From: Gemmatimonadota bacterium
GTDB lineage: Bacteria; Gemmatimonadota; Gemmatimonadetes; Gemmatimonadales; GWC2-71-9
Reading direction: 5' to 3'
NCBI GenBank assembly: GCA_003223395.1
Contig: QHUZ01000026.1
Span: 1-64,000 of the forward strand
Length of the DNA stretch: 64,000 nt
Below, in pieces: positions 19,941 to 28,593 of this stretch. The notes below the pieces were generated by a model, which made no database searches, had not been told where the DNA came from, and saw nothing but the letters and a program-made list of their open reading frames with translations. Position numbers and translations under genes: made by a program. Each line of letters opens with the position of its first letter. Within the stretch, counting starts at the first letter, position 1.

Positions 19941-21026
19941 TCAGGCGCGACGGGCTTCCATGGCTCGGGTAGGAAGCCGCAGAGGCTGGAGCTGCGGCGT
20001 CGGAATGGGCAGCGACGTTCCCTCGGCAAACGCGCGCAGGAACGCCGTGACGATCTCGGCGTCGAACTGCACGCCCTGCCCTTCCTCGAGCTCCCGCATC
20101 GCGTGTTTCACGGACAGCGACGGGCGGTAGGGCCGCACGCTCGTCATCGCGTCGAACGCGTCGGCGACGCTGACGAGGCGCGCCTCGAACGGGATCTGAT
20201 CGCCTTTCAGGCTGTCGGGGAAGCCGGTGCCGTCGAGCCGCTCGTGATGCGAGCGCACGATCGACAGGGCGCCGGGTGCGTCGCGCATCAGCGGCCCCAG
20301 AATGCGCGCCCCGATCACCGTATGCTCCATGATGTGGCGGTATTCGGCGTCGGACAGCTTTCCCGCCTTGTGCAATACACTCTCGCTGACGCCGATCTTC
20401 CCGACATCATGCAGCTCGGCGCCGAGCGCGATGGTATCGATCAGATCCTTATCGAGGCCGAGGGCACGGGCGATTTCGACGGAGTAGTTGGCCACGCGCA
20501 TCGAGTGACCGCGTGTGTACGCGTCCTTCGCTTCGAGCGCGAACACGAGCGCGTGCACACCCTCGAGAAACAGCTCCTCGATGCGCCGCGCCTGTGCCTC
20601 GACGCGTTCCTCGAGACCCGCCTGATAGTTCCGATTTTCGATGATGAGCCGGCGTTTGTCGAGCGCCTGCGAAACGCGGGCACGCACTTCGTCGAGATGA
20701 AACGGCTTGGCGACGTAATCGAGCGCGCCCATCTGCAGGCAGGCGACGGCGCTCTCCACTTCGGCCACAGCGGTCACCACGATGACGGCCGTTTCCGGCC
20801 AGCGCGTGATGATCTCGCGGAGCAGCGTGACGCCGTCCATTTCCGGCATCCGCAAGTCGGAGATGACGAGCGGTACCGGTCCCTTCGCGAGCTCCTGCAA
20901 CGCCTCGACCCCCGAGCCGGCCTCGGCGCACGCAAAGCCTTCGCCCTCCAGTAGCCGGACGAGCACGCGGCGCAAACGCGGCTCATCGTCAACGACGAGA
21001 CAGCGCATTCCCGAGAAGGGTGGCAT
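19941..21026 (-). CDS. Response regulator with HD-GYP domain (c-di-GMP phosphodiesterase type)
   Basis: 361 residues. The receiver domain (about 7-120) has VVDDEPRLRR, the phospho-Asp in ISDLRMPEMDG and Lys in AKPFH. A helical linker (120-160) leads to an HD-GYP domain (about 165-330) with LHDVGKIG and HHERLDGTGFP, where the usual GYP reads GFP. HD-GYP domains hydrolyse cyclic di-GMP, and the metal-binding His/Asp residues appear intact. A second start (ATG, MRCLVVDDE) lies at 21008. It is divergent from the PLP-enzyme gene with a 57-bp gap. No kinase partner is adjacent. Confidence 0.93.
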   Translation of the reverse strand: MPPFSGMRCLVVDDEPRLRRVLVRLLEGEGFACAEAGSGVEALQELAKGPVPLVISDLRMPEMDGVTLLREIITRWPETAVIVVTAVAEVESAVACLQMGALDYVAKPFHLDEVRARVSQALDKRRLIIENRNYQAGLEERVEAQARRIEELFLEGVHALVFALEAKDAYTRGHSMRVANYSVEIARALGLDKDLIDTIALGAELHDVGKIGVSESVLHKAGKLSDAEYRHIMEHTVIGARILGPLMRDAPGALSIVRSHHERLDGTGFPDSLKGDQIPFEARLVSVADAFDAMTSVRPYRPSLSVKHAMRELEEGQGVQFDAEIVTAFLRAFAEGTSLPIPTPQLQPLRLPTRAMEARRA

Positions 21027-21083
21027 CGCCGCCCAAAGTAAAGGTCGCTTGCCCCGTGGGGAAGCCGCCCTTACGTTCCGGCC

Positions 21084-22253
21084 ATGACGCGAGTCGCCGA
21101 ACGTGACCTAACACACCGAATTGCGACACGCGCCGTGCACGCCGGTTACCTAGGCGATCCCCTCAGTGGGGCCGTCATGGCCCCGATCTACCAGACCTCC
21201 ACCTACATCCAGGAAGGGCTGGGTCGTAACAAGGGCTACGAGTACGCGCGCACCCGCAATCCGACACGCGAGGCGCTCGAACGGAACGTGGCCGCGCTCG
21301 AAGGGGGCCAGCACGGGTTTGCGTTTGGGTCGGGGTTGGCCGCGCTCGATGCGGTCATGAAGCTGCTGTCGGCGGGTGATCACGTGGTGAGCGGCGAGAA
21401 CGTGTACGGCGGCTCGCACCGCCAGATGACGCACATCTGGTCGCGCCTGGGCCTCACATTCACGTTCGTGGACGGCGGCGATACCCCGGCGGTCGCAGCG
21501 GCGGTCATGCCGAATACCAAGATCGTGTACGCCGAGACGCCCACCAATCCGATGATGCGACTGTGCGATCTCAAGGCGACCGGCGAGATCGCACGCAAGG
21601 CCAAAGCGTTGTTCGTCGTCGACAACACGTTTGCGACCCCCTACTTCCAGCAGCCCCTGCAGTTCGGCGCCGACATCGTCCTCCACTCGACCACGAAATA
21701 CTTGAACGGCCACTCCGACATGGTGGGCGGCATGCTCGTCGCGACCCGCGACGATATCGCGGAGCGTATCGGGTTCATTCAGAACTCGTCCGGCGCCGTG
21801 CCGGGGCCGTTCGACTGCTGGTTGGCGCTGCGCGGCACCAAGACGCTGGCGCTGCGGATGGGCCGGCACGACGCGAACGGCCGGCGCATCGCGGAGTTTC
21901 TGGAAAAGCATCCGCGCGTGCAGCGCGTGTATTATCCGGGACTGCACTCGCATCCGCAACACGAGCTCGCCGCGCGGCAGATGCGGGGATACGGCGGGAT
22001 GCTGAGCATCGAGCTGGGTGACACCGCGTTCGCGCGCCGGTTCGTCGAGCGGACCAGGATCTTTGCGCTGGCGGAGTCGCTGGGCGGCGTGGAAAGCCTG
22101 ATCGGACATCCGGCCTCGATGACGCACGCCAGCGTGCCGCCGGAAATGCGGCGCCGCATGGGACTGACCGACAGCCTCATCCGCCTGTCGGTCGGCATTG
22201 AAGATGTTGAGGACCTGATCGGTGATTTGGATCAGGCGTTGGCTGATGATTAG
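21084..22253 (+). CDS. Cys/Met metabolism PLP-dependent enzyme (cystathionine gamma-synthase/lyase type)
   Basis: 389 residues, fold type I PLP enzyme. The PLP lysine is in HSTTKYLNGHSD. Upstream are YARTRNPTR, the SGLAA loop and ETPTNP, and near the end LAESLGGVESLIGHPASMTH, then IRLSVGIED, all family signatures. Members perform gamma-replacement or gamma-elimination on cystathionine, O-acyl-homoserine or methionine. Sequence features alone do not separate MetB, MetC-like lyase and methionine gamma-lyase, so no symbol is given. The next gene begins 62 bp downstream with its own ribosome-binding site. Confidence 0.93.
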   Translation: MTRVAERDLTHRIATRAVHAGYLGDPLSGAVMAPIYQTSTYIQEGLGRNKGYEYARTRNPTREALERNVAALEGGQHGFAFGSGLAALDAVMKLLSAGDHVVSGENVYGGSHRQMTHIWSRLGLTFTFVDGGDTPAVAAAVMPNTKIVYAETPTNPMMRLCDLKATGEIARKAKALFVVDNTFATPYFQQPLQFGADIVLHSTTKYLNGHSDMVGGMLVATRDDIAERIGFIQNSSGAVPGPFDCWLALRGTKTLALRMGRHDANGRRIAEFLEKHPRVQRVYYPGLHSHPQHELAARQMRGYGGMLSIELGDTAFARRFVERTRIFALAESLGGVESLIGHPASMTHASVPPEMRRRMGLTDSLIRLSVGIEDVEDLIGDLDQALADD

Positions 22254-22315
22254 CTACCACGAAACATGCGATTCCCCAGCCCGTACGTGAGGGAATCCAT
22301 TCGCAGGAGTGACGC

Positions 22316-23317
22316 ATGACCGAACCGACCAACACCCTTCCCGCGGCCCGCCCGCGGAAAGTCTTGACCCAGATCGCCCCCGTCTCGTGGGAGCATCCGG
22401 CGGATCGCGCAGCCCTGCAGTCGCTGCGCTCCATCCCCGGATTCGACCAGGTGGTGAAGAAGATCTACGGCTTCATCGGCGAGCGCGGCATCCGGCTGCT
22501 GTTCCAGGCCGACGCGGTCCGCGTGGGGCCGAGGCAGTTCCCACGCCTCAACGAGCTGTACACCGATGTGCTGACGACGATGGATTGGGATCCGCAGCCC
22601 GACTTGTTCGTGTCGCAGACACCGTTCGTCAACGCGGGCGCCTACGGGATGGACCGGCCGTTCATCGTCATCAATTCCGGCGCATTGAAGCTGCTCGATG
22701 ACGACGAGATGCGGACGCTGCTCGGCCACGAGCTCGGCCATGTCATGAGCGGGCACGCGCTCTACGTCACGATTCTGATCCTCATTTTGAACTTCAGTTT
22801 CTCGACGTTGCCGTTCCTGGCAGGCATCGCCCTGCTGCCCATCCGGATTGCGCTGCTCGAGTGGTTCCGGAAGAGCGAACTCTCTTCCGATCGCGCCGGA
22901 CTCCTGGCGACCCAGGACCCCAACGCCGCCATGCGCATGTACCTCAAGATGGCGGGCGGCGGCGACATGAAGCAGATGAACCTCAACGAGTTCCTCGTGC
23001 AGGCCAAGGAATACGAGGAGTCAGGCGGTGCGCTCGATCGGATCTTCCAGATCCTGAACACGCTCGATCGCACGCATCCGTTCAATACGCTGCGCGCCGC
23101 CGAGCTGCAGCGGTGGATCGAGGCCGGTCATTACGAGCGCATTCTGAACGGCGAGTACACGCGCCGTGGCCCCGATGCCGACAACCGGCCGATCGACAAG
23201 GACATCGACGAGGCGCGCGAGCACTATATGAAGGAAGCGAAAGCGGTCGTGAACGACGTGGTCGACTCCGCCAAGCGGGCCGCGCAGGCGTTTACGGACG
23301 CATTCAAGAAGAGGTGA
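22316..23317 (+). CDS. M48 family metalloprotease, membrane associated
   Basis: 333 residues. The zinc motif is GHELGH (HExxH, about residue 142), with a downstream ELSSDRAG providing the third ligand Glu/Asp region, as in M48 peptidases. Two hydrophobic segments follow the motif (about 150-185), suggesting a membrane hairpin rather than a soluble enzyme. The C-terminal part is charged and helical (residues 290-333). AGGAG at 22305 lies 6 nt before the ATG, a clear ribosome-binding site. Its stop overlaps the purD GTG start (GTGA), so purD is translationally coupled to it. Substrate unknown; a role in envelope protein quality control is possible by analogy. Confidence 0.88.
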   Translation: MTEPTNTLPAARPRKVLTQIAPVSWEHPADRAALQSLRSIPGFDQVVKKIYGFIGERGIRLLFQADAVRVGPRQFPRLNELYTDVLTTMDWDPQPDLFVSQTPFVNAGAYGMDRPFIVINSGALKLLDDDEMRTLLGHELGHVMSGHALYVTILILILNFSFSTLPFLAGIALLPIRIALLEWFRKSELSSDRAGLLATQDPNAAMRMYLKMAGGGDMKQMNLNEFLVQAKEYEESGGALDRIFQILNTLDRTHPFNTLRAAELQRWIEAGHYERILNGEYTRRGPDADNRPIDKDIDEAREHYMKEAKAVVNDVVDSAKRAAQAFTDAFKKR

Positions 23318-24624
23318 ACGTACTGGTCGTCGGAGGCGGCGGCCGCGAACATGCCCTCTGCTGGGCACTGCGTCGCGACGCCGCCTCCGCCTTTTCTGAC
23401 GACCTGACGCTGTTCGCGGCCCCGGGCAATCCCGGCACCGCCGCGCTCGCCACCAATCTCCCGATCTCGGCAACGGCCGTAGACGAAGTCGCTGCCGCCG
23501 TCGCTCAACACGATATCGACGTCACGATCATCGGCCCCGAAGCGCCCCTCGCTGCGGGACTCGCCGATCGCCTGCGCGATGCCGGACGCGGCGTGTTCGG
23601 ACCGTCCGCGGCCGCCGCCCGGCTCGAGTCATCCAAGGCGTACGCCAAGGAAGTCATGCGTCGTGCCGGTGTCCCGACGGCCGCCAGCGCCACGTTCGTG
23701 GGTATGGGCCCGGCGCTCGAGTACATCGGCGATCAGGCAGAGCCGCTCGTCGTGAAGGCGTCGGGACTCGCCGCCGGCAAGGGCGCGGTTGTCTGCAAGA
23801 CCCGTGAAGATGCCGTGCGCGTCGCGCGGGAAATGCTGGAAGGCTCGCTCGGCGAAGCCGGGAAGGAAATCGTCATCGAGGAGTTCCTCGACGGCGAAGA
23901 GCTTTCGGTCCTGGCACTGACGGACGGCGAGCGCGTCCTGATCCTGCCGCCGGCGCAGGATCACAAACGACTGGGTGAAGGCGACACTGGACCGAACACG
24001 GGCGGCATGGGCGCGTATTGTCCTGTCGGCATCGCCACGGAGCCGCTCTTCGCGCGGGTCCGCGCGGAAGTCTTCGAACCGGTGCTGCGCGAGGTGGCGG
24101 CGCAGGGGACGCCGTACGAGGGAGTACTGTACGCCGGATTGATGATTCGGCCCGACGGCACGCCGGCGGTGCTCGAATTCAACGCGCGCTTCGGCGATCC
24201 GGAGACGCAGGCGTTATTGCCCGCCCTATTGCCCGGATTCAGCGAGCATCTCGCGGCCATCGCGCAGCGGCGCTGGAATCCCGTCGCGACCCAGCAGGTG
24301 CTGTCGGTCGAGCGGGCCGCGGTCACCACCGTCCTGGCGGCGCGCGGCTATCCCGACAATCCGGAAAAGGGCGTGGCGATCCGGCTTCCCGACGCGGCGG
24401 AGCTCGGTGACGACGTGATCGTCTTTCACGCCGGCACCTACCGCGACAACGAGGGCAGACTGCGGACCTCGGGCGGCCGCGTGCTGAGTGTGACCGGCCT
24501 TGGCGACACCGTGGCGCTCGCGGCGCAGGCGAGTCGCCGCGGGGCCGAGCGAATTTCCTTCGAGGGCAAGACCTGGCGGCGCGACATCGCCTGGCGCGAG
24601 ATCCAGCGTGCCGGAGCTGCCTGA
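23314..24624 (+). CDS. purD: Phosphoribosylamine--glycine ligase
   Basis: 436 residues from a GTG overlapping the M48 stop codon. This start gives VNVLVVGGGGREHALCWAL, the canonical PurD N-terminus; the frame is open further upstream but that part is antisense-like noise over the M48 gene. ATP-grasp features: VKASGLAAGKGAVV, EEFLDGEELSVLALTDG, GPNTGGMGAYCP and EFNARFGDPETQ. It catalyses the second step of de novo purine synthesis. Downstream, mutM starts 17 bp before its stop. Confidence 0.96.
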   Translation: MNVLVVGGGGREHALCWALRRDAASAFSDDLTLFAAPGNPGTAALATNLPISATAVDEVAAAVAQHDIDVTIIGPEAPLAAGLADRLRDAGRGVFGPSAAAARLESSKAYAKEVMRRAGVPTAASATFVGMGPALEYIGDQAEPLVVKASGLAAGKGAVVCKTREDAVRVAREMLEGSLGEAGKEIVIEEFLDGEELSVLALTDGERVLILPPAQDHKRLGEGDTGPNTGGMGAYCPVGIATEPLFARVRAEVFEPVLREVAAQGTPYEGVLYAGLMIRPDGTPAVLEFNARFGDPETQALLPALLPGFSEHLAAIAQRRWNPVATQQVLSVERAAVTTVLAARGYPDNPEKGVAIRLPDAAELGDDVIVFHAGTYRDNEGRLRTSGGRVLSVTGLGDTVALAAQASRRGAERISFEGKTWRRDIAWREIQRAGAA

Positions 24625-25435
24625 AGTCGAAACGATCGTTCGCGAAATCGCCCCGCGCCTGGAGGGCTCTCTCGTCGCGCGCGCCGAGCTCAGGAAATCC
24701 GACGTCCTGCGTGAGGTCTCCAAGCCGCGCCTCATCAACACTCTACGCGGCAATACGATCGAGCAAGTCTACCGGCGAGCCAAGCACGTCGTGTTTCGCC
24801 TCTCGAGCGGCCATCGGATGATCATCCAGCCGCGCATGACGGGATCGGTGATCGTCTACGACCGCCGGCTCACGCGGGATGAGCTGAAATACGCGGTCCT
24901 GATCTGCACGCTCAGCGACGGGCGCAAGTTCGTCTACCGTGATGTCCGTCGCCTCGGCACGATCTGGTTACTCGATGAAAAGGGCTGGATCGCCTACACC
25001 GGACGGATCGGTCCGGAGCCGCTGGAGGAGACGTTCACACCGTTCGTCTTCGCCGACCGGCTCAAGGGGACTCGCACCGCGGTGAAAAAAGCGATCATGG
25101 ATCAGCGGCGGGTCGCGGGCGTCGGGAACATCTACGCCAACGAGGCGCTGTTCGACGCCCGGCTCAATCCAGCGCGCCCCACGAACAGGATGTCGCTCGA
25201 GGAATTCGCGCGCCTGCACGCCGCGATCGTGGACGTCCTACAGCGCGCGCTCGCGTCGTCGGGCACGACCCTGCGGGACTATCGCACCGGCACCGGTGAG
25301 CGGGGTCGGTTTCAGTTCGAGCTTCGAGTCTACAGCAGGGGCGGCGAGAAGTGCGTGAATTGCGGGCGGAAGCTGCTCATGACGCACGAGATCGATAAAA
25401 GGCAGACGGTGTTTTGCCGGAGATGCCAGAAATGA
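24608..25435 (+). CDS. mutM: Formamidopyrimidine-DNA glycosylase
   Basis: 275 residues from a GTG start. The catalytic N-terminus PELPEVE follows the initiator directly, which fixes the start because Pro2 is the nucleophile and Glu3 assists. The helix-two-turn-helix reads GVGNIYANEALFDARLNP and the C-terminal zinc finger is CVNCGRK...CRRCQK. It removes 8-oxoguanine and ring-opened purines by a bifunctional glycosylase/lyase mechanism. Zinc-finger form and PELPEVE favour MutM/Fpg over Nei. The stop codon TGA lies at the first unit of an octanucleotide repeat. Confidence 0.95.
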   Translation: MPELPEVETIVREIAPRLEGSLVARAELRKSDVLREVSKPRLINTLRGNTIEQVYRRAKHVVFRLSSGHRMIIQPRMTGSVIVYDRRLTRDELKYAVLICTLSDGRKFVYRDVRRLGTIWLLDEKGWIAYTGRIGPEPLEETFTPFVFADRLKGTRTAVKKAIMDQRRVAGVGNIYANEALFDARLNPARPTNRMSLEEFARLHAAIVDVLQRALASSGTTLRDYRTGTGERGRFQFELRVYSRGGEKCVNCGRKLLMTHEIDKRQTVFCRRCQK

Positions 25436-25505
25436 TGGAATGATGGAATGATGGAAGGACGGAACGAACAACCATTCCATCATTCCATCATTCCAACGTT
25501 CCGTC
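25434..25505. repeat. AT-rich octanucleotide inverted array between convergent mutM and DUF1854 genes
   Basis: Left arm: four 8-bp units (GATGGAAT at 25434 and 25442, GATGGAAG at 25450, GACGGAAC at 25458). An 8-nt loop follows, then four complementary units (ATTCCATC at 25474 and 25482, ATTCCAAC at 25490, GTTCCGTC at 25498). The arms pair with few mismatches. The array overlaps the mutM TGA at its left end and the stop of the opposing gene at its right end. It would make a hairpin in both transcripts and could act as a bidirectional terminator. Confidence 0.85.
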
Positions 25506-26004
25506 AGTCCACGAACGCCCACAACAGCTCCCGGCTCTCCCGGTCCAACCGCTCCGGCGCAACCAGGTGATACAGATCCCCCGCGAGGTCGCGGATGAGC
25601 AGCCCGCCATGGGGCAGCGTGCGGGGCCAATCATCGAGCCTCGTCTGGAACGTGCGCGGACCCTGCTGCGTCTCCACGCGCCAGCGTCGGATCTCGACCT
25701 CCTCCTCGATCTCGAGCACCTGCGTGACCTCGAAGACGAACCCCGCGACCGCGAGCGCCCGCTCCAAGGCGGCGCGGGAGCGCTGGTCGAGATCCGCCGG
25801 ATCGCGAACAAAGGCGAACTCCTCCTCATCCGTATCTCGCAGCGATAGATGCCGCGCCGGCTCGGTCCACGGGAAGCAACGGCGTACCGATACCGCCCGC
25901 TCCTCCTCCCCCCACATCGCCCACAGCGAGCCGTCGGCCCGCCACTCGAGGCTCAGCGCCCCCCCCCGAGTGGCGGTGGCCGATTTGCCCAAGGTCAGCG
26001 TCAT
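25504..26004 (-). CDS. DUF1854 family protein
   Basis: 166 residues, mostly beta with conserved tryptophans (LWAMWGEEE, RRWRVETQQGP) and ending LLWAFVD. It matches the DUF1854 family, which elsewhere sits beside an ABC transporter and has been tied by annotation to cyanophycin metabolism; no cyanophycin gene is visible here. An unusually perfect ribosome-binding site, AAAGGAGGT (26008-26016), precedes the ATG by 3 nt. The ABC exporter gene ends 12 bp upstream, so the two are one unit. Biochemical role unknown; cotranscription suggests it modifies or regulates the exporter. Confidence 0.8.
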   Translation of the reverse strand: MTLTLGKSATATRGGALSLEWRADGSLWAMWGEEERAVSVRRCFPWTEPARHLSLRDTDEEEFAFVRDPADLDQRSRAALERALAVAGFVFEVTQVLEIEEEVEIRRWRVETQQGPRTFQTRLDDWPRTLPHGGLLIRDLAGDLYHLVAPERLDRESRELLWAFVD

Positions 26005-26007
26005 GGC

Positions 26008-26016
26008 ACCTCCTTT
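26008..26016 (-). promoter_or_regulatory. Strong Shine-Dalgarno sequence of the DUF1854 gene
   Basis: AAAGGAGGT on the minus strand is fully complementary to the 16S rRNA 3' end and stands 3 nt before the ATG at 26004. It is much stronger than most sites in this window and suggests the small protein is made in excess over the exporter encoded upstream. Confidence 0.8.
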
Positions 26017-28284
26017 CTACTGGAGCTGCAGCTGCAGCTCGTACAAATGCCGGTACTGCCCTTCCGGTTTCGCCAGCAATTCGGCGTGCGTCCCGTGCTC
26101 GATCAGCCTGCCGTCCTCGATGACGAACAGCCGCGACGCCTTGCGGAGCGTCGAGAGCCGGTGCGCGATCGCGAACACGGTCCGCCCTGCGACCAACCGC
26201 TCGAGCGCTTGCTGGATCTCGCGCTCGGTTTCCGTATCCACGCTGCTCGTCGCCTCGTCCAGAATGAGGATCCGAGGATCGTGCAGGATCGCCCGCGCAA
26301 TCGACACGCGCTGGCGCTCACCGCCCGACAACGTGTGCCCCCGCTCCCCCACCACCGTGTCGTAGCCGTGCTGCAGCTTGGTGATGAAGTCGTGGGCATT
26401 CGCCGCCTGGGCCGCCGCGACGACCTGGTTCAACGGCGCCTCCTGCGACCCGTAGCGGATGTTCTCCAGCACCGTGCCGTGAAACAGGTACGGATCCTGG
26501 AGCACCATGCCGATCTGCCGGCGATAATGCCCCGTGTCGAGCCGCCGGAGATCGACGCCATCGATTCGGATCGTTCCCCCGCTCACGTCATAGAAGCGCG
26601 CGATGAGGTTCACGATCGTCGTCTTGCCGCCACCCGAAGGGCCAACGAGCCCGATGAGCTCGCCGGGCGTCACGTCGAAACTCACGCCCCGCAGCACTTG
26701 CCGGACGCCGTCGTAGCCGAACGTCACGTGCTCGAACGTGACCCGCCCGTGCACCGGCTCGAGCCGCACCGGCTCCGCCACGTCGCGGATTTCCGGCTCG
26801 GTGTCGAGCACCTCGAACACGCGGTGCGCCGAGGTCGTGGCCCGGTTGATGGTGCGCGCCATCTGCCCGATCACTTCGATCGGAGCACCGAACATCGTGG
26901 TGTAGAGCAGGAACGACACGAACGTTCCCACCGGCAGCTGCGCGCCGCTCCCAAGCAGCCGCGGCACCGCGAACACCCAGACCGCGACCGTCATCATGTG
27001 GACGCCGAGCATCAGCAACGGCCAGAACCTGGTCCACGACGCGTGAATGCGGTTGAACTCCGCCGTCACGTCCTCGTTGCGCTCACCGAAGCGTTCGATC
27101 TCCCGCTGCTCCTGGTTGAACGCCTTGACCACCCGGATGCCCGGGATCGTATCCGACAAGACGTCCGTCACCCGTGACCACTTGCGCCACGCGCGGATGA
27201 ACAGCCGCGTGATCTCTTCGCTGTGCCGGTAGATCAGCCAGCAGAAGACCGGCACCGGCAGGGTCATCACCAACCCCAGCCGCCAGTCGAGCGTCAGTAG
27301 CACGGTGCCCAGCCCCGCGAGCATCACGAGCGACAGCGACACGTCCACCACGCCGAACGCCAGGAAATCCCACAGCCGGTCGGTATCGGCGGACACGCGC
27401 GTGATCAGGCTACCCGTCCGCTTGCGCGAAAAGAACGCCAGGGAGAGCCGTTGGATGTGCTCGTACAGCTCGGAGCGCAGGTCGCGGGCGACCCACTCGC
27501 CAATGATCGACATCAGGCGCAGCCGGACGTGCACCGCAGGCTGACGCACGAGGTAGACGAGCGCCATCGCCGCAACGGCCAGCCATGCGACTTTAGCCGC
27601 CTGCACCAGGGAGAGCGTTCCCGCCTGTGCCGGACGCACCACGCGGTCGATCAGGTGGCCCGCCAGATACGGCGGCACCAGGCTGACCAGCGTGATCACC
27701 GTCGCCGCCGCCATGCCCAGCGTCAGCTGCCGGCGATACGGCTTCAGGTAGCCGAGCAGCCGCCGGATCACTGCGGTTTGCCGGCCGGAGACGAGCGCCT
27801 GCGCATCGCGGATGGGGCGCGCCACGCTCTCGGCGTACAGGCGGTCCGCGTCGCCGTCCACGAGCTCTCGCTCGTGGCCCTGGATCTGCTCCTCGAGGAC
27901 GAACCGGATGTTCTCGAAGGCGCGGCGCTGCCGGTGCGTGTAGCGCAACAGCGCCAGCGCCGGCTCGCCCGATGCGCCGAGGATGGTCAACGTGTTGGCC
28001 GACAATCCTGGCGCTTCCCGGATCGCCTCGATGCGTGACCGTTCGACGCTCCGCACGTGCCAGCCTGTGCTCTCGCGCTGCGCGACGGCGATGTGACGTG
28101 GGCCGAGTGCCAGCCACGCTACGGTCAGCCGCAGGCTCTGGTCGAGATCGGCGAGCGCGTACAGCTGGACGGGCGCGCCCTGCCAGGCGTGCTCGATCTG
28201 CCGGCGCAGCTCCGCAGGGAGCCGAGTCGGCTGGGCTGTGTAGCGCTCGATGATGTGGTCGTCGAGTTGTTGCTGCGTGCTCAT
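26017..28284 (-). CDS. ABC exporter (TMD-NBD) with an extra N-terminal domain
   Basis: 755 residues. Residues about 1-170 form a soluble domain that is not part of standard exporters and resembles a small beta-rich PH-like fold (HIAVAQRESTGWHVRSVERSRIEAI). Six transmembrane helices follow (about 190-480), then a nucleotide-binding domain: Walker A GPSGGGKTT, signature LSGGERQR, Walker B ILILDEATSSVD, switch His in AIAHRLS. It is a full-length half-transporter expected to dimerise. The DUF1854 gene downstream is its partner. Substrate is unknown; exporters of this architecture have been labelled cyanophycin-associated in databases, which cannot be tested from this window. Confidence 0.9.
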   Translation of the reverse strand: MSTQQQLDDHIIERYTAQPTRLPAELRRQIEHAWQGAPVQLYALADLDQSLRLTVAWLALGPRHIAVAQRESTGWHVRSVERSRIEAIREAPGLSANTLTILGASGEPALALLRYTHRQRRAFENIRFVLEEQIQGHERELVDGDADRLYAESVARPIRDAQALVSGRQTAVIRRLLGYLKPYRRQLTLGMAAATVITLVSLVPPYLAGHLIDRVVRPAQAGTLSLVQAAKVAWLAVAAMALVYLVRQPAVHVRLRLMSIIGEWVARDLRSELYEHIQRLSLAFFSRKRTGSLITRVSADTDRLWDFLAFGVVDVSLSLVMLAGLGTVLLTLDWRLGLVMTLPVPVFCWLIYRHSEEITRLFIRAWRKWSRVTDVLSDTIPGIRVVKAFNQEQREIERFGERNEDVTAEFNRIHASWTRFWPLLMLGVHMMTVAVWVFAVPRLLGSGAQLPVGTFVSFLLYTTMFGAPIEVIGQMARTINRATTSAHRVFEVLDTEPEIRDVAEPVRLEPVHGRVTFEHVTFGYDGVRQVLRGVSFDVTPGELIGLVGPSGGGKTTIVNLIARFYDVSGGTIRIDGVDLRRLDTGHYRRQIGMVLQDPYLFHGTVLENIRYGSQEAPLNQVVAAAQAANAHDFITKLQHGYDTVVGERGHTLSGGERQRVSIARAILHDPRILILDEATSSVDTETEREIQQALERLVAGRTVFAIAHRLSTLRKASRLFVIEDGRLIEHGTHAELLAKPEGQYRHLYELQLQLQ

Positions 28285-28593
28285 GTCCGTGATCCTCGAA
28301 TCGTGTGTAACAGAACGGCCTCCCAGGTCCCATGAAGCACCCGGAAGGCCGGATCACGGCGCGAACTCGATCCGATCGACTTCTAGGGTGCTCCTCCACC
28401 TCCACCGGCGCCGGCGATGCCGGACGCAATACGCCCACGCGCGTCGACAATCGGCGCGAACCGGCACAGCAGGCCCGGCCCCGCCCAGAGGCGGCGCAGC
28501 ATTGGCGTAACGGTGGATTGACGAATCATTTCAGTCCGAAACCCTTTCGCATGTGATTCGGGGAGCCACTGCGGTCAAACTAAGACGACGTAC
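28285..28593. other. Non-coding stretch upstream of the ABC exporter
   Basis: About 310 bp between the exporter start and the outer-membrane pseudogene. I see no convincing gene, RNA or repeat; short open frames here have atypical composition. It presumably holds the exporter promoter and the old promoter of the pseudogene. Confidence 0.5.

Noticed and set aside
22270-22297. Hairpin GATTCCC/GGGAATC before the M48 gene
   Set aside because: Short stem with 14-nt loop and no T-run; may be chance.
25434-25505. CRISPR-like array
   Set aside because: Units are 8 bp, contiguous and inverted with no spacers; no cas gene is present.
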